DNA from: Nocardia arizonensis
GTDB taxonomy: Bacteria > Actinomycetota > Actinomycetes > Mycobacteriales > Mycobacteriaceae
DNA length: 64,000 bases
Direction of reading: 5' to 3'
NCBI RefSeq assembly: GCF_001310275.1
Contig: NZ_LGYZ01000049.1
Location: 62,001-126,000 of the forward strand
Below, piece after piece: positions 29,101 through 40,530 of this stretch (within the stretch, counting starts at the first letter, position 1; each line of letters starts with the position of its first letter). Made by a program: the position numbers and the translations under genes. The notes under the pieces are model-generated. The model saw only the letters and a list, made by a program, of their open reading frames with translations. It had not been told where the DNA came from and did no database searches.

Positions 29101-32100
29101 GGCCCGCTCGGAATCGAATTCGTTCTCGAAGTAGCGCAGGGTGATCTGTAGTCCCTGTTCCCCGTTCTCCTCGTACCTCGGCGCGACGACCAGGCTCAGC
29201 GGGTAGGGGGTGGCGTCGACGCCGGTGACCTCGTCCACGCGCAGACCGGCCGAGTCGACGAGGCGTTGCAGGCCCGTCCGGTCCAGCGGGAACGACTGGA
29301 AGGCGAGCGCGGTGTCGAACAGTGCCTGCACACCGGCGCCGCGGTGGATGTCGGGCAGACCCACGTGGTGGTGGTCGAGCATTCGAGCGTGCTGTTCCTG
29401 GATGCGGATCAGCAGATCCCGCATGGACAGCGCGGGCTCGAGCCGGACGCGGACGGGGATCGTGTTCAGGAACATGCCGAGCGTCCGATCCACCCCAGGC
29501 AGGTGCGGCGGGCGGCCCGAGACGGCGGCGCCGAAGATCACCTCGGTCTCGCCGGTCAGTATCCGCAGGCTCATGGCCCACGCCGCGGCGACGGCGGTAT
29601 TGACGGTGACGGCCGCTTCCGCGGCGACGGCCCGCAGCTGCCCGAACCGTTCGGCCGACAGTTGCGCGTCGACCTCGCCGGCCGAGGCGCTGTCGGTCAC
29701 GGTGTCACCGCGACCGACCAGCGTCGGCGACCGCACATCCGAGAATTCCCGCGCCCACGCGTCCTTGGACACTTCGGCATCCTGGCGCGCCAACCACGCC
29801 AGATAGTCGCGGTAGGAGGGTGCGGGCCCGACGGCTCCGATATCGGCCGGTGAGCCGTAGTTCTCGAGCAGTTCCCGCATCAGCAGCGGCATCGACCAGC
29901 CGTCCAGTATCACGTGGTGGTTCGTGACCAGCAGTCGGAACGCGCCCGCGCGGAGGCGGATGAGCGTGAACCGGATCAGCGGCGGCTCGGACAGGTCGAA
30001 GCCCGCCGCCGCGTCCGCGGCGGCCACGGCGTCCGCGTCGCCGCCGCCGGCTACGTCGATCTCACGGAAGTCGACGTCGGCGTGTTCGAGCACGATCTGG
30101 CACGGCCCCGCGGTGGTCTCCGCGTACGCGGCGCGAAGGATGTCGTGCCGGTCGACCAGCGCCTGGGCGGCCCGGCGCAGGCGTCCGCCGTCGACCTCGC
30201 CGGAGAATCCGATCATCGTCTGAACGGTGTAGTTGTCCACCGTTTCCGGGGCGAAGATCGAATGGAAGTGAATTCCGTACTGCATGGGCGAGAGCGGCCA
30301 CACGTCGGCGAGGTCGCGGTAGCGCTGCTCCAGATGTTCGATATCGGACGGCGCGAGCTCGACCAGCGGGAAGTCCGACGGCCGCAACGGGCGTCCCGGC
30401 ACCCGGGGGCCGGGGGCCTGCTCGAGCGCGGCGGGCGTCGAATCCCCGCGCGCCATCGCCGCGAGGGCGGCGACGGTCTTGCCCTCGAAGACATCTCGCG
30501 GCGTGATCACCAGCCCGGCGACCTTCGCCGAGGCCACCAGCCGCATCGACACGATGCTGTCGCCGCCGAGGGTGAAGAAATTACTGTCGGCGGAGACGGT
30601 CTCCAGATGCAGTACTTCGGCGAACAGTCGCGCCATGAGCTGTTCGACGGGGGTGGACGGGGGCCTGCCGCCGACCGTTTCCGCTTCGAATGCGCGTTCC
30701 CGCAGGGCGTTCCGATCGATCTTGCCGGTGGTGGTCAGTGGCATGGCATCGAGTTCGATGATGGCCGCGGGGTTCATGTACGCCGACAGCTCGTCGGCGA
30801 GTTCGGCGTGCAGCGCGGGCACGTCCAGCGTGGCGTTCGGCGCGGAGACGACATAGGACACCAGCACCGGCTCGCCCGCGGGCCCCTGCGCCACGACGGT
30901 GGCGACACTCGAGACCGCGGCACGGCGGGCCAGGTGCGCGTCGATATCGCCGGGTTCGATCCGCAGGCCGTGGATCTTGACCTGCTGATCGGTGCGGCCG
31001 AGATACTCCAACTCCAGGCCGTCGCGGCCACGTACCCAGCGCACGGAGTCGCCGGTTCGGTAGATCCGCGCGCCGCGGGCCGAGCGCGGGTCCGCGACGA
31101 AGCGCGACGCGGTCACGTCCGGCCGGTCGAAGTAGCCGCGGGCGAGTCCGGGTCCGCCGATGTAGAGTTCGCCCGCGACCCCGACCGGTACCGGCCGCAG
31201 CCACATGTCGAGAACCGTCGCCGACACGCCGCGGATCGGTCCGCCGATCGATACGGGTTCGCCGGGTGTCAGCGTGTCCGAGCCGGTCGCCCAGATCGTG
31301 CATTCGGTCGGACCGTAGTGGTTCATGAGCCGACGCCCGGGTGCCCACCTGTTCACGGTGTCGTACCCGGTCGCCTCGCCGACGACCGCGATCACGCCGA
31401 GGGACGGCAGCGCGGCGGGGTCCATCGTGTTCAGCGCGGACGGGGTGATGATGGCGTGCGAGACCTTCTCCGCCCGAATCAGTTCCGCCAGATCGTCACC
31501 GGCGTACACGTCCGGCGGCGCGATCACCAGGCAGGCGCCGCTGCCGTGTGCCAGCAGCAGTTCCGACACGCAGGCGTCGAAACCCGGTGAGGCGACCTGC
31601 AAGACCGCCGAATCCGTGTCTACGCCGAAGGATTCGGCCTGCGCGGCCACCAGGTCGGCCAGACCACGGTGCCCGACGTGTACCGCCTTGGGCTTACCCG
31701 TCGATCCCGAGGTGTAGATCACGTAGGCCGCGCTGTCGGCGCGCAACCTCCCGGCCCGCAGGCCGGTCGTGCACGGCGGTTCCTGTTCGGCGTCCACGGC
31801 CACCCAATCGACCGTGTCCGGCAGCCGGGACGCGACGTCGGCGGTCGTCACCCCCAACTCGGTCCGGGAGTCGGCAACCAGTTCCGCGATCCGATTGGCG
31901 GGATTGGCGGGATCGAGCAGGACGAACGCGGCACCGGTCTTGGCCACCGCCCAGATCGCGACGACCAGTTCGATCGACCGGGGAATCGCCACCGCGACAA
32001 AGGATTCCGGGCGCGCGCCGCGGCCGATGAGCAGGCCGGCGAATCCGTCCGCGCGACGGTCGAGCTCGCGATAGGTCATGGCGGTGCCGCCGAAACGGAC

Positions 32101-35100
32101 GGCGGGCGCGTCGGGATGCAGCCGCACGCTGGTCGACAGGATCTGCCGCAGCGTGCGCGTCGGCTGGGGCGACTCGCCCTCGACCGACAGGAGTTCGGCG
32201 CGTTCATCGGCCCGGCAGGTGGAGACCGCGGCGACCTTCCGGGCGGGATCGGCGGCGATCTGCCGCAGGATCAGCTCGAAGCGTTCGAGCAGCGTGCGGG
32301 CGTCCGCGAGGCTGATGCGGTCGGTGGAGAAGCGCAATGTCACCGTGTAGCCGCCGGTGTCGCCGTTCGGCCGCGGCGGGGTCACCTGGAGGCTCAGCGG
32401 ATACGGCGTGGCGTCGTGTGCGTCGACATCGATGAACCGCAGACCGGCCTCGCCGAGGGTCTGGGCGAGCCGCTCCCGGTCCAGCGGATAGGACTCGAGC
32501 ACCGTCACCGTGTCGAACATGTCGGCGATTCCGGTCACCCGCTGCAACTCGGCCAGACCCACGTGCCGGTGCCCCAGCATGGCGGCCTGTTCGGCCTGGA
32601 AACGGACCAGCAGATCGGCCACGGCCTCGTCGGGATCCATGCGCACCCGGACCGGCAGCGTGTTGATGAACAGGCCGACCATGCGCTCGACATCGGTGAC
32701 CTGCGGCGGACGATGCGACACCACATTGCCGAACACCACGTCCGACCGGCCGGTCAGCACCGCGACCAGCAGCGCCCACGCCGTCTGCAAGGCGGTATTG
32801 GCGGTGACGCCGTGCGAACGCCCGAGCTCGAGAATCGCCGCGGTGGTGGCGGCGTCGAGATCGAGGCCGACCGCGTCGTCGCGCCCCGGGCCGGTCAACA
32901 CCGGCCCGGTGACCCGGGTCGGGCCCTCGAGACCGTCGAGCACCTGCTGCCACGCGGTGATCGCCGCGTCGCGATCCTGCGCGTGCAGCCACTGCACGTA
33001 GTCACGGTAGGACCGCGGCGCGGGCAGGTCGGCGGCGTCACCGTCGGAGCTGTAGAGCGAGAGCAGGTCGTGGATCAGCAGCGGCATCGACCAGCCGTCG
33101 AGTACGAGGTGGTGGTTGGTGACCAGCAGCTGGAACTCCTCGGCGCCGGTCCGCACGAGATGGAAGCGCAGCATGGGCGGATGGGCCGGGTCGAACGGTC
33201 CCGCCGCGACGGTGGCGAGGCGCCGGAATTCGCGCTCGCGCTCCTGTGGGTCGGCGATGTCGGTGATATCGGAGTGCCGCCAGTCCACCGCGCATTCGGA
33301 CAACACGATCTGGCGCAGTCCGTCGGCGCTCTCGACGAAGGCGGTGCGCAGGCTGTCGTGCCGGTCGATGACCGCTTGGGCGGCCCGCCGCATGCGGTCC
33401 GCGTGCACGTGCCCCGCGAGCGTCAGTGCCGCCTGCACGACGTAGCCGTCGACGCTGCCGTCGTCGTAGATGGCGTGGAACAGCAGACCGGATTGCAGCG
33501 CGGTCAGCGGCCACACGTCGGTCATCGACGGATAGTCCAGCACCCAGCGGTCGATATCGTCCTGGGAGGTCACGACCAGCGGGAAGTCCGAGGCGGTGAA
33601 GCCGCCCGCGGTGTCGGACCGGACGTGCTCGCTCAGCGCCCGCAGCGCGCGCAGCCACAGGCCCGCGAGATCGTCGACCTCCTCCGCGCTCAGCACCCGG
33701 CTCGCGAATTCCCATGTGGCGTCGAGTCGAAGTCCGTCCGTACCCCCGACGGCGATCGCGTCTAGACCGAGGACGGCGGGCAGCGTCATCCGCGGATCGC
33801 TGGTACCGGTCAGCGAGGTGAACTCGCGGGTCGGCGTCCACGGGCCGGAGTGTTCGTCGGTGCCCATCCGGCCCAGGTAGTTGACGCTGATCTGCGGTTC
33901 GGGCGCGTCCCCGAGTTCGGCGCGCCCCCGGGAATCGAGGTAACGCAGCATGCCGTAGCCGATCCCGTTGTCGGGCACCGCCCGCAACTGCTCCTTCACC
34001 TGCTTGATGGCGCGGCCCGCGGCGGGCCCGCCCGCGAAGGCGTCGTCGAGGTCGACCTCGCGCAGTTCGAGACGGACCGGGAACCGGGTGGTGAACCAGC
34101 CGACGGTGGCGCTGAGATCCGCGCCGGGCACGGCCTGCTCCTCGCGTCCGTGCCCCTCCAACCAGATCAGGTCTGCCCGGCTCGCCATGTCGCGCGCGCG
34201 TCGCCATCGGCCCAACGCCAGTGCCAGCGCCGCGAGCAGCGGGTCGTTGGCGCTGCCGTGGAAGCGGGCCGGGATGGTGGTGAGCACCGCCTCGGTGACA
34301 TCGGCGGGGACGAGGGTCCGTATCCGGCCCGCCGTGGCTCCCACGTCGCGCACGGGGTCGGTATCCCTTTCCCCGAGCGGCTTCTCGCCCTGTGCGAGAA
34401 CGTTTTTCCACCGCTCGAGTTCGGCCCCGCGCCGGTCCGGCAGGTGTTCGACCATGCCGTGCGCCCAGCGCCGGAACGAGGTGGTCGCGGGCGGGAAGTC
34501 CGGTTCGCGATCCTCGCGGGCGTGCTGCCAGGCCGTCGCGAGGTCGGTGAGGATGATGCGCCACGACACCGCGTCGACGGCCAGATGATGCACGACCACC
34601 CACAACAGGTCCGGGCGGTCCGCGCCGTGATCGCGCATCCACACCAGCCGCACCAGGACGCCGGCGCGGGGATCGAGTCGGTCCGCGGCCGCTTGCAGAT
34701 GGCCGTCCACTTCTTCGGCGTCGCGCCGTTCGAGCTCGACGTGGACGATCGCCGCCGCCGCGTCGACCTCGCCGCGTTCGAGGACGTCGAGGTCCACATC
34801 GCCGGATCCGCTTTCGGTCAGTACCGCGCGCAGGATGTCGTGACGGTCGAGCAGGGCGCGCAGGGCCCGCGCGAGCTCGGCCGGTTCGATGTCGTCGGGG
34901 AGCTGGACCAGCGCGGCCTGGGCGAAGCGGTCGTAGTGGCCGCGCGCGATCATCGCGTGCATGATCGGCGTCAGCGGCATCGATCCGACACCGCCGCCGG
35001 GCAATTCGGCGAGTAAGGGTTCGTCGCCGACATCGGTGGCCGCGGCGGCCAGCGCCGCGACGGTCTTCTGCTCGAACACGTCCTGCGTGGTGAACGCCAG

Positions 35101-38100
35101 ACCGGCGGCCTTGGCCCGGGTCACCAATTGGATGGACAGGATGCTGTCGCCGCCGAGGGCGAAGAAGCTGTCGTCCGCCCACACCTGCGGCACGCCGAGC
35201 ACGTCGGCGAACAGTGCCGCGACCACGGTTTCCCGCGGTGTGGCGGGCGGGCGGCCGACCGACGCGGCCCCGAAGACCGGTTCGGGCAGCGCGGCGCGGT
35301 CGAGCTTGCCGAAGGCGTTGACCGGCAGCTCGTCCAGCGGCACGACCACGGCCGGAACCATATGCGGCGGAAGGGATTCGCGGGCGAAGCGCTCGATCGC
35401 GAGCGTATCGATCCGCCGATCCCGCACCGGCACGACATAGGAGGCCAGTACCAGTGCGTCGGCATTGTTGCGCACGGCCACGGTGACCGACAGGTCGACG
35501 TCCTCGTGGCCGGACAGCACCGCGTCGATCTCGCCCGGTTCGATCCGGTAGCCGCGGATCTTCACCTGGAAGTCGCTGCGGCCCATCAACTCCAGTGTCA
35601 TCGACGCGTCCTCGCCGACCCAGCGCGCGATATCGCCGGTCCGGTACATCCGCTCCCCCGCGCGGCCGTACGGGTCGGCGACGAACCGGGCCGCGGTCTG
35701 GCCGACCAGATTGCTGTATCCGCGCGCCAGACCCGGCCCCGCCAGATACAACTCGCCCGCGGTGCCCTTGGGGACCGGTTGCAGATGCGGATCCAGCACC
35801 AGGGCCGACACGCCCCGGATGGGACCGCCGACGGTGTGCGGGCCCTTGGGGCTCAGCACCGTGCCCGCGGCCGTCACGGTGGCCTCGGTCGGCCCGTATT
35901 CGTTGTGCATGGACCACGACTGCGTCCACCGCTCGACGACGTGCGGCGGGCACACGTCGCCGCCGACCACCACCGCGCGCAACGCGGTCAGCATGCTCGG
36001 GTCGACGGTCGCGAGCATCGCGGGCGTCAGGGTCAGATGGGTCACGCCCTCGGCGGCGAGCAGCCGGGTCAGCCGTTCGCCGCCGATGACCTCCGGCGGC
36101 ACGATCACCAGCGTGGAGCCATTGGCGAAGCAGGTGAGGAACTGCTCCATGGACGCGTCGAAACTGGGCGAGAGGGCATAGGACACACGCGAGGTCGCGT
36201 CGACACCGTAGGCCGCACCGCGGTCGGCGATGAGGTTGGCGAGTCCGGTGTGGGTCACCTGGACGCCCTTCGGCACGCCCGTCGAGCCCGATGTGTAGGT
36301 CATGTACGCGAGGTTGGCGGCGCGCAGCGGGCGGGTCCGCTCGCCGTCGCGGATCGGACCGTTCGGGGCGTCGTCGCACAGCAGGCGGGTCGCGGCGTCG
36401 TCGAGAACCACCGGGTGCGCCGCCGCGGGCAGCCGGGATCGGAAGGCGTCGACGGTGATCACCACCGGCGCGCCGCTGTCGGCGATCATGTGCTCGATCC
36501 GCTTGGGCGGGTACTCCGGGTCGACCTGCACGATCGCGGCACCGCACTTGGCGACCGCCCACGCCGCGGTGATCGACTCGATCGAGCGGCGCAGCACGAT
36601 GGCGACCGCGGTGTCGGGTCCGCACCCCAGCCGGATCAGATGCCGTGCGAGCCGGGAGGACGCGCTGTCGAGTTCGCCGTAGGTCAGGGTTCGACCCGAG
36701 CAGGAGACGGCCGCGGAATCGCGGTGACGGCGGGCGCTGTCGGCCAGGATGTCGGGAAGCAGCCGGGTGCCGAAGCTGCGCGGGCCGCGCACGGGCAGCA
36801 ACGCGCGGCGTTCGGTCTTCTCCAGCAGCGGCAGGGCGGCGACCCGATTGTCGGTGCCGCCCGCGAGGAACTCGTGCAGGAACATCAGGAAGCGCCGGTG
36901 GTGTCCGGCCAGCTCGTCCTGCGCGTAGACGTTCGGATTCCCCTGGAAGTCGATGTGGGTGCTGTCCCTGCCCGCGCCCGGGTAGATATTGACGAACAGG
37001 TCAGCGGTGGGTCCAGAAGTCAGGACGTGCAGGCGTCCGGTCGTCTCGCCGAGGACGACGTCGTTCTCGATCATCATCAGGTTCACGGCGGGTCCGAACG
37101 ATGCCGCTTCGTCGCGCGCGATCCCCATGTCGTGGAAGATGGCCTCCTGCCGGTAGCGCTGTCTGCGCAGTGCACTGGTCAACTCGCCCTGAACGGCGCC
37201 GATCACCGCGCCGACGGTGCTGCCTGCCACCGGGACGCGCAGCGGGACCACATTCGCCACCATGCCGCCCGACCGGCGAAGCACCGCGGAGTGCCGTCCC
37301 GACACCGGCAGGCTGAGCAGCACTTCGTCGCTGCCGGTCATTCGGGCCAGATAGGTCGCGAAGGCCGCGACGATGACGGGCGCGACGCTGGTACCGCGTT
37401 CGCGCACCGTGTCGTCGAGCAGCTTGGCGGTGTCGTCGGACAGCGGGGCGCTCACGAGCGTCGGGTGAATGGTCGGCTTGGCGACGCGACCGGCCAGGCT
37501 GACCACCGCGGGCGCGCCCGCCAGATGTTCGGTCCAGTACTTGCGATCGTTGTCGAAGCGGGTCGAACCCTGATACGACAGGTCCTGTTCGACGATCTCG
37601 TCGAGGCCGCCCGCCTTCGACGGCGGCGGCGCCTCGCCGTTTACCCGAGCGTTGTATATCTCCCGGATGCGGTGCAGCATCGTTACCGCCGCGTAGCCGT
37701 CGAGGGCGATGTGGTGCGCGCGCTGATACCACAGGTAGTGGTCGGGTCCGACCACGAAGATGATGCTCGTCATGAGCTGGTCGGTGAACAGGTCGAGCGG
37801 GGCCGAGTAGTCGGCCACCATCATTTCGTGTGCTGTCGCAACAGGATCGGCGTAGCGACGCACGTCCACGATCGTCACCGGCGCCTCGGCCGTCTCGCGG
37901 ATGTACTGGCGGGGTTCGCCGTCCACCTCCATCAGATGCAGATTTCCGGAGCCGAATTCCCGCCCAGCGTCTTTACACGCTTCCACAAGCAATTCGGGTT
38001 TCAATTCGCCAACGATCTCGACATATTGTGCAACGGAAATAGGTGAAGCTCCGGCGAGATGTTGCGCGAACCAGATTCCGCGCTGCGCCGCGGACAGCGG

Positions 38101-38253
38101 AAGAGTTTCGAAAGAGGTCGGCAGATCCGATCCGTTGCGGTGTGCACCGGAGCCCTCGCCTCGAATCAGGTGGCCCGGAAACTCGGATGAGCCGACCTGC
38201 GGTGATTCGGACCGCCTCGGAGTGCTATCGAAGTTGCGCTGAGATGTGGTCAC
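20101..38253 (-). CDS. Five-module non-ribosomal peptide synthetase with terminal thioesterase
   Basis: About 6050 residues ordered C-A-T-E / C-A-T / C-A-T / C-A-T / C-A-T-TE. Approximate landmarks: C1 HHIALDGY 180; A1 [10 protein letters not shown] 655; T1 LGGDSI 1035; [12 protein letters not shown] 1225 and EGHGRE; C2 HHLVLDGW 1718; A2 2181; T2 LGGDSI 2563; C3 HHVILDGW 2780; A3 3255; T3 LGGDSL 3630; C4 HHIAGDG 3825; A4 4315; T4 LGGNSL 4695; C5 HHICGDG 4880; A5 5358; T5 LGGNSL 5742; TE GWSLGG 5880. All core motifs look intact. Specificity codes read by eye are DAETVGEVTK, DASIAVHIWK, DAFVAALIWK, DALFLGLIVK and DVWSLGLLHK; only the last resembles a code I know (threonine-like). C1 resembles EntF-type starter domains, hinting at an acyl or aryl cap. 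I chose the GTG at 38253 because GGAG precedes it; an ATG at 38328 is possible. No MbtH gene is nearby. Confidence 0.93.
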   Translation of the reverse strand: MTTSQRNFDSTPRRSESPQVGSSEFPGHLIRGEGSGAHRNGSDLPTSFETLPLSAAQRGIWFAQHLAGASPISVAQYVEIVGELKPELLVEACKDAGREFGSGNLHLMEVDGEPRQYIRETAEAPVTIVDVRRYADPVATAHEMMVADYSAPLDLFTDQLMTSIIFVVGPDHYLWYQRAHHIALDGYAAVTMLHRIREIYNARVNGEAPPPSKAGGLDEIVEQDLSYQGSTRFDNDRKYWTEHLAGAPAVVSLAGRVAKPTIHPTLVSAPLSDDTAKLLDDTVRERGTSVAPVIVAAFATYLARMTGSDEVLLSLPVSGRHSAVLRRSGGMVANVVPLRVPVAGSTVGAVIGAVQGELTSALRRQRYRQEAIFHDMGIARDEAASFGPAVNLMMIENDVVLGETTGRLHVLTSGPTADLFVNIYPGAGRDSTHIDFQGNPNVYAQDELAGHHRRFLMFLHEFLAGGTDNRVAALPLLEKTERRALLPVRGPRSFGTRLLPDILADSARRHRDSAAVSCSGRTLTYGELDSASSRLARHLIRLGCGPDTAVAIVLRRSIESITAAWAVAKCGAAIVQVDPEYPPKRIEHMIADSGAPVVITVDAFRSRLPAAAHPVVLDDAATRLLCDDAPNGPIRDGERTRPLRAANLAYMTYTSGSTGVPKGVQVTHTGLANLIADRGAAYGVDATSRVSYALSPSFDASMEQFLTCFANGSTLVIVPPEVIGGERLTRLLAAEGVTHLTLTPAMLATVDPSMLTALRAVVVGGDVCPPHVVERWTQSWSMHNEYGPTEATVTAAGTVLSPKGPHTVGGPIRGVSALVLDPHLQPVPKGTAGELYLAGPGLARGYSNLVGQTAARFVADPYGRAGERMYRTGDIARWVGEDASMTLELMGRSDFQVKIRGYRIEPGEIDAVLSGHEDVDLSVTVAVRNNADALVLASYVVPVRDRRIDTLAIERFARESLPPHMVPAVVVPLDELPVNAFGKLDRAALPEPVFGAASVGRPPATPRETVVAALFADVLGVPQVWADDSFFALGGDSILSIQLVTRAKAAGLAFTTQDVFEQKTVAALAAAATDVGDEPLLAELPGGGVGSMPLTPIMHAMIARGHYDRFAQAALVQLPDDIEPAELARALRALLDRHDILRAVLTESGSGDVDLDVLERGEVDAAAAIVHVELERRDAEEVDGHLQAAADRLDPRAGVLVRLVWMRDHGADRPDLLWVVVHHLAVDAVSWRIILTDLATAWQHAREDREPDFPPATTSFRRWAHGMVEHLPDRRGAELERWKNVLAQGEKPLGERDTDPVRDVGATAGRIRTLVPADVTEAVLTTIPARFHGSANDPLLAALALALGRWRRARDMASRADLIWLEGHGREEQAVPGADLSATVGWFTTRFPVRLELREVDLDDAFAGGPAAGRAIKQVKEQLRAVPDNGIGYGMLRYLDSRGRAELGDAPEPQISVNYLGRMGTDEHSGPWTPTREFTSLTGTSDPRMTLPAVLGLDAIAVGGTDGLRLDATWEFASRVLSAEEVDDLAGLWLRALRALSEHVRSDTAGGFTASDFPLVVTSQDDIDRWVLDYPSMTDVWPLTALQSGLLFHAIYDDGSVDGYVVQAALTLAGHVHADRMRRAAQAVIDRHDSLRTAFVESADGLRQIVLSECAVDWRHSDITDIADPQEREREFRRLATVAAGPFDPAHPPMLRFHLVRTGAEEFQLLVTNHHLVLDGWSMPLLIHDLLSLYSSDGDAADLPAPRSYRDYVQWLHAQDRDAAITAWQQVLDGLEGPTRVTGPVLTGPGRDDAVGLDLDAATTAAILELGRSHGVTANTALQTAWALLVAVLTGRSDVVFGNVVSHRPPQVTDVERMVGLFINTLPVRVRMDPDEAVADLLVRFQAEQAAMLGHRHVGLAELQRVTGIADMFDTVTVLESYPLDRERLAQTLGEAGLRFIDVDAHDATPYPLSLQVTPPRPNGDTGGYTVTLRFSTDRISLADARTLLERFELILRQIAADPARKVAAVSTCRADERAELLSVEGESPQPTRTLRQILSTSVRLHPDAPAVRFGGTAMTYRELDRRADGFAGLLIGRGARPESFVAVAIPRSIELVVAIWAVAKTGAAFVLLDPANPANRIAELVADSRTELGVTTADVASRLPDTVDWVAVDAEQEPPCTTGLRAGRLRADSAAYVIYTSGSTGKPKAVHVGHRGLADLVAAQAESFGVDTDSAVLQVASPGFDACVSELLLAHGSGACLVIAPPDVYAGDDLAELIRAEKVSHAIITPSALNTMDPAALPSLGVIAVVGEATGYDTVNRWAPGRRLMNHYGPTECTIWATGSDTLTPGEPVSIGGPIRGVSATVLDMWLRPVPVGVAGELYIGGPGLARGYFDRPDVTASRFVADPRSARGARIYRTGDSVRWVRGRDGLELEYLGRTDQQVKIHGLRIEPGDIDAHLARRAAVSSVATVVAQGPAGEPVLVSYVVSAPNATLDVPALHAELADELSAYMNPAAIIELDAMPLTTTGKIDRNALRERAFEAETVGGRPPSTPVEQLMARLFAEVLHLETVSADSNFFTLGGDSIVSMRLVASAKVAGLVITPRDVFEGKTVAALAAMARGDSTPAALEQAPGPRVPGRPLRPSDFPLVELAPSDIEHLEQRYRDLADVWPLSPMQYGIHFHSIFAPETVDNYTVQTMIGFSGEVDGGRLRRAAQALVDRHDILRAAYAETTAGPCQIVLEHADVDFREIDVAGGGDADAVAAADAAAGFDLSEPPLIRFTLIRLRAGAFRLLVTNHHVILDGWSMPLLMRELLENYGSPADIGAVGPAPSYRDYLAWLARQDAEVSKDAWAREFSDVRSPTLVGRGDTVTDSASAGEVDAQLSAERFGQLRAVAAEAAVTVNTAVAAAWAMSLRILTGETEVIFGAAVSGRPPHLPGVDRTLGMFLNTIPVRVRLEPALSMRDLLIRIQEQHARMLDHHHVGLPDIHRGAGVQALFDTALAFQSFPLDRTGLQRLVDSAGLRVDEVTGVDATPYPLSLVVAPRYEENGEQGLQITLRYFENEFDSERAREILDRFVEMLCRTAEDSTARLSAVECTDESAIAVGENPGPAVALPDILAASAANAPDAVAVTSGESAMTYRQLDEQSNRLARMLLRRVGGEPAVLASVLPRSRAAIVAVWAATKAGVAFVPVDPGLPAQRIQFLLSDSNAALGLTDSASRVRLPDTVDWLVVDDADTARLVAAADSGPITDAERGEPIRPDRTAYVIYTSGSTGQPKGVLVGHRGLADLVAAQRRVLGVDRNSTVLHVASPSFDASLFEMLMAHGSGGRLVVAPPDVYGGRDLAELIRREHVSHAVLTPSALATVPRDGLDELRVLATAGEQVGPELVEQWAPGRTMINLYGPAEATIWATAGRVSAHGGAVTIGGPVGSIATAVLDTWLRPVPVGVAGELYLSGPGLARGYIGRTGSSAARFVASPFGTPGQRMYRTGDIVRRRSDGRLEFVGRNDFQVKVRGIRIELGEIDAALAARADLAFAATLARRDDNRPVTLVSYVVPAEGTTVSGEELRASVSEVLPSSMVPSAVVVIDEVPLTANGKLDRARLPEPVVPARVFTAPSTWLESVVATAFEQVLDLERVGVHDDFFQLGGDSLRASLVVARVGAALGVRVPVRSLFEAPTVGRLAALAGALDSGGRIPLTAQTRPDPVPLSLAQQRMWFLNRLEPESATYNIPVMLRLTGRLDTDALRAALRDVVARHEVLRTIYPETDGEPRQLVLAEADVPVRSRRVPADSIADVVGEFVLGGFDVTSQVPLRVGLFEREDTDSDSDSGEYVLVLVVHHIAGDGQSMGPLARDVMAAYAARLAGRSPAWEPLEVQYADYALWQRRMLGAADDPASLMHAQLAFWRSTLAGAPDLLELPTDRVRPAAASFVGGRVPLEIDARLHERLHALARARGASLFMVVHAALAVVLGRLSGSDDVVVGTPVAGRGEPGLDALVGMFVNTLALRTPLEGSESFANLLDRTRETDLDAFEHADVPFERVVEELNPQRSAAQHPLFQVALAFQNLSTVEVALPDVTVAQVDLDTGISQFDLQLVLSDSYADDGATKGISGMMFFAKDLFDESTIAGFVRRFTRVLEEIVDDPTTPIGDIDWMDADERTALLSRVGSPVATAPVLLPEVFAAAVRDNGDGVAVVSGETRLTYRELDERSNRLARLLIRAGAGPERRVVVAVERSVESVAAWWAVVKSGAAYVPVDPHYPAARIEQMVSDSGAALGVTVAAARPGLPDGLDWIVLDDAAVTARLGELESSAIEQAERTRPLRVSNPAWVVFTSGSTGVPKGVAVTHSGIAHYRLAQRSDPALGHTSRVLHFASPSFDASLLEILLAVSGAATLVVAPPALRGGHELAELLREERITHAFVTPAALASVDPAGLDDLRVVLSGGDEVPADLVHRWARTDAAAAREFRVLYGPTETTIVATATGGLRPGDPSTIGGPVPGMRALVLDTRMRPVPVGVGGELYLAGPALARGYLNRPGVSAARFVANPFGDPGSRVYRTGDLVRWNPDGALEFMGRNDFQVKIRGFRVELGEIDAALGARPDVGFAVTVPRRDGDTPLRLVSYVVPAGAATVSGEQLRASLAESLPPYMVPAAVMVLDEIPLSPSGKLDRRALPVPVLAARQFRAPASPVEEIVAGVFAEVLGISGVGADDDFFALGGNSLIATRVVARIGAALDTNVPVSMIFEASTVEKLAARAESHTDTARIPLTAQPRPEHIPLSYAQQRMWFLNRFEPDSPAYNIPIVLRLRGQLDIDALHAAMADVVTRHEILRTVYPDVAGEPTQFVIPAAEATVPMAVTSVTEPELAQAVSSVVATPFDVTAQAPLRVRLFELGDDEWVLAVVMHHICGDGSSLTPLARDVMIAYTARLREQTPSWKPLAVQYADYSIWQRVVLGADDDPESLLRAQIDYWTTQLADPPALLELPTDRPRPPVQSYAGASVPLTVDAESHAGLQRVARAHNTTLFMVFHSALAAVLARLAATDDVTIGTPYAGRGEPELDDLVGMFVNTLVLRTRVTPGLSFTRLLEQVRDTDLAAFGHADVPFERLVQELNPVRSHAHHPLFQVMLAFQNVTSTELELPALSMSGVEADTATSLFDLQVSVSDRYDDTGAPAGITGVVTYATDLFDPATVTAFVDRFRRLLDALVADPAQAVHDVDLLDPEERETVLVRWNATDHALDPQETVASIFAEAALRFADRPALTFGDRSSTYAEFSSRVNRLARWLISRGVGPESLVALRMRRSPDQIVAMYAVHAAGGGYVPVDPDYPADRIEYMLETAGANVVLSSLDDLDLSVFDDAPVTDADRLGCLRPDDVAYVLFTSGSTGRPKGVAVTHRTVVNQLRWIIGTYELTADDVVLQKTPATFDVSVWELFAPLAVGARLVVARPDGHTDPAYLAETIAAQRVTATSFVPSMLAVFADAAPAAALDSLRVLLVGGEAFGPEVVAAARAALPDTALHNLYGPTEFTLHATAHPVRESDTGPMPMGTPVWNVRAYILDERLRPVPPGVAGELYLAGNQIARGYHARPGLTSERFVADPYAEGRRMYRTGDLARRRLTGELEYLGRTDFQVKLRGLRIELGEIEAVFAEHRAVSRAVATVATTDTVDFLVVYLVPAAGATVDTAEVLAYAATELPGYMLPTTVMVIDAVPLSASGKLDRARLPEPTLTVGEFREPSTWLEEEIAHTFEQVLGVPKVGADDDFYALGGNSLRSVQVVSELKSELHFEIPVSWMLSDPSPADLAKRIETGMRTGIDAADTDALGFEVLLPIRPGGERPPLFCVHPASGLAWCYHTLDNYVADGRPIYGVQAPQIGGEDTGPRTIAEIAARYFDEIRTVQPHGPYHLLGWSLGGQIAHAVAAAMREAGEQVALLAMLDSEADGFDASAVSTITAGELISNLGPVMGIDFVSPDATAEEAAEQIAERLGDGLGIDAATIERLTDAYNLSIQAAADWQPPVVDVDLVYFTATRERRSDAAGHEGWAPFVSGRITNIDVDATHLAMTEAAAVAQIAETLNAHLD

Positions 38254-39195
38254 CTGGACTCCATGCATTTTGTTCCAGGGCGCGACCGACCACGAGGGCC
38301 GGTGTTGTCCCGGAGTTCCGCGCATCATCGCTGTGACAAGACGCGGCGAATTCGATTCAATGGCTCCGAGTGCCGTCCGTGCGGATCGTCACCCCCGAAA
38401 GGGATTCGAGCGGGCGGAGAGCACGTTGGAGCCGTGGGTCCCGACGGCGCAAGCCGCGGTGAAGTGCCCGCCTACTCAGCCGACAGGGGTCGACACAAGG
38501 CGCGGACCAGTGTGTTTGAGTCGAACTCGGCAGGTTCGAAGTGTGCCGCCGCCCGGCGCCGTACGCGCCGGGAGTTCGAGAGGGCCGAACCGGCCGGGGT
38601 CGTCACGGGGTTCAGCGAGCAGGGAAATACCATCATTGTGTTTCATGGATGCACCGCACAAGCCTGAGGGGCAGCGTTCGCTGCCAATTGATTCCAGCCG
38701 AACGACTACTCTGTCATCGACTTTGTTCCCTGTATTCGTTACACCCCCGACAAACGGGATGATCCCGTCGTGTCGCCCGCCGGCCGATATTCCGACCGAC
38801 AGCCGCCGAACCTCTTTCAGTTTCGACGACCTGCTTGAAAGAGTGATCATATCGGGGTGGCAGAGGGTCCGCAATGGCCGCTTTTCAGAGTATTGCCAGA
38901 GAACAGCCAAGTACGCCGCCCCATCCGGCGCGCGAACGCCGAGCCCGCCTGAAATCGGCCACTGACCGGGCGAATATCGGTCCTCGGCGAGTACCGATAT
39001 TCGGCTCGTACAATATGCGACCCATAAGAATTTCCTGAGACCCGCCTGCGGTCCGTAGCCTTCGAGTCGCCCCGGTGTGGGCGACCACCGCACCGGGCCA
39101 CACGTCGCAACCCGCCGCGTCCGCCGCTGTTGCCTGCGACACCCAGGATTGAGAGACTAAGTTGGTAATCATCTCATCCATTCATGGAGTGCGAC
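38254..39195. other. Gene-free divergent region between the NRPS and the DUF2236 gene
   Basis: About 940 bases. Several open frames cross it but none shows family sequence, a good ribosome site or the codon bias of neighbours. The part from about 38600 to 39050 is visibly less GC-rich than its surroundings. It must hold the promoters of both flanking genes. I saw no iron-box (TTAGGTTAGGCTAACCTAA-like) or other known operator. The AT-richer stretch 39130-39180 could be the DUF2236 promoter. Confidence 0.5.
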
Positions 39196-40056
39196 ATGAC
39201 CCCGCAGGCCCGACCCGTTCCCCAGCACGATTCCGTGGACGACGATCCCGCCGTCCGCCGCCGCTATCTCGCGGGTCCGGCCGCACTTCTCGGCGGCCCC
39301 GCAAATGTGGTCATGCAGTTGAGCCTGGCCCCGGTCGGACGCGGCGTCGTCGAGAGCACCGTCGACAGCGGCAGGTACACGCTGCGTCCACGCAAACGAG
39401 GCAAAACCACCCTGACCTACCTGGCGGTGGCGATGCTCGGCACCGACGAGGATCGCGCGGCATTCCGCGAGGCCACCAACACCTCGCATCGGCACGTGCG
39501 CTCGACCGCCGCCAGTCCGGTGAAGTACAACGCCTTCGATCCGAAGCTGCAACTATGGGTCGCCGCCTGCCTCTATCGGGGCGCGGCCGATTCGCTCGCC
39601 TTGCTGTTCGGTCCGCCGGACGAGGACTTCGCCGACCGGTTGTACCGCGAGTCCGCGCGATTCGGCACCACCTTGCAGGTGCCGGAGTCGATGTGGCCCG
39701 CCGACCGGGCCGCGTTCGCCGAGTACTGGGCCGCCATGATGTCGGAACTCTCCCTCGACGACGAGGTCAAGGCATATCTGCTCGATCAGGTCATCGGCCT
39801 CGGCCCGTACGGACGCCTGCAACGCGTCACCCTGCGGCCCGTGAACCGCTTCTTCTCCACCGGGTTCCTGCCACAGCACTTCCGCGACCAACTCGGTCTG
39901 CCGTGGGGACCGCGCAGGCAGCGGGCCTTCGAGGTCACGATGCGCGCCATCGGCATGGTCTGCGCGCTGCTCCCCGACCGGTGGCGGCTGTATCCGTTCG
40001 AGGATTACCTCGAGGACATGCGACGCCGTCGCGCACTGGGTAAACCGCTGGTCTGA
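39196..40056 (+). CDS. DUF2236 (MpaB/latex-clearing-type) oxidoreductase
   Basis: 286 residues. Family features: RRYLAGPAALLGGPANVVMQLS at the N-terminus, HRHVRSTAASPVKYNAFDPKLQLWVAA in the centre (the His/Asp heme-region motif) and the C-terminal LPDRWRLYPFEDYLEDMRRR. DUF2236 proteins are heme-dependent oxygenases or peroxidase-like proteins of largely unknown substrate, common in Nocardia and mycobacteria. GGAG six bases upstream favours the ATG at 39196 over one four codons earlier. It might tailor the NRPS product but nothing beyond proximity supports this. Confidence 0.82.
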   Translation: MTPQARPVPQHDSVDDDPAVRRRYLAGPAALLGGPANVVMQLSLAPVGRGVVESTVDSGRYTLRPRKRGKTTLTYLAVAMLGTDEDRAAFREATNTSHRHVRSTAASPVKYNAFDPKLQLWVAACLYRGAADSLALLFGPPDEDFADRLYRESARFGTTLQVPESMWPADRAAFAEYWAAMMSELSLDDEVKAYLLDQVIGLGPYGRLQRVTLRPVNRFFSTGFLPQHFRDQLGLPWGPRRQRAFEVTMRAIGMVCALLPDRWRLYPFEDYLEDMRRRRALGKPLV

Positions 40057-40074
40057 GCGTCGCGGCGGCGAACA

Positions 40075-40121
40075 CGCGCCTTCCGCACGTCGGATCGGAT
40101 GATCACCGCACGGAAGGCGCG
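40075..40121 (+). terminator. Terminator hairpin after the DUF2236 gene
   Basis: CGCGCCTTCCG (40075-40085) pairs perfectly with CGGAAGGCGCG (40111-40121), 11 pairs around a 25-base loop that can itself fold, 18 bases after the stop codon. AAAT follows. Confidence 0.6.
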
Positions 40122-40530
40122 AAATCCAGTAAGTGATTACTGATTCTCTGATGTGTGGGCACTCCGGGCACATCCGAATCCACCCAAAGGCGACCCGCCG
40201 CGCCCGAGCGGTCGACACGCCATACGGTTGTGAGTTCTCCCAACCCGGAACAACATATGACGCCGAGTTGGCCGGTGCGCATCGCACGAAGGCCGGGTTC
40301 CCACAGGTCGGCGAATCGGCGCAATCAGTCACCGCGGAAGTGATAAGTTATTGATGATTCCGATCCTAGCGGCCGAAGCCGATAGACCCGCGTTCGAGCG
40401 ACGAACGTACGGCGGGCGAACGGCGACCCGACGCGTCGGCTCGGCGCACACGAATCCTGTTCTCCCCGTGCGGATCAACGATCTCTCGACGGCCGCCACC
40501 GCGCGGCCGGACCAAGTGAAGGAAGCAACG
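40122..40530. other. Leader region of the flavohemoglobin gene
   Basis: About 400 bases without a convincing gene. Two AT-richer patches stand out (40127-40160, AAGTGATTACTGATTCTC; 40338-40370, AAGTGATAAGTTATTGATGA). They share the start AAGTGAT and may be regulator sites, for example for a nitric-oxide sensor. I cannot match them to a known NsrR or NorR consensus. Confidence 0.35.

Noticed and set aside
33038..36625. Minus-strand frame of about 1200 codons overlapping NRPS modules 1-2 in another phase
   Set aside because: Arg/Gly-rich shadow frame without domain motifs.
35128..38046. Long plus-strand open frame (about 970 codons) opposite NRPS module 1
   Set aside because: Composition is typical of an antisense shadow frame; the NRPS reading shows intact catalytic motifs here.
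38246..38965. Plus-strand frame of about 240 codons upstream of the NRPS
   Set aside because: No ribosome site, no family text, and overlaps the NRPS start; the region looks non-coding.
20101..40056. Siderophore cluster (because of the EntF-like first C domain)
   Set aside because: No salicylate/DHB, MbtH, hydroxylase, transporter or iron-box sequence in the window; a siderophore cannot be claimed.
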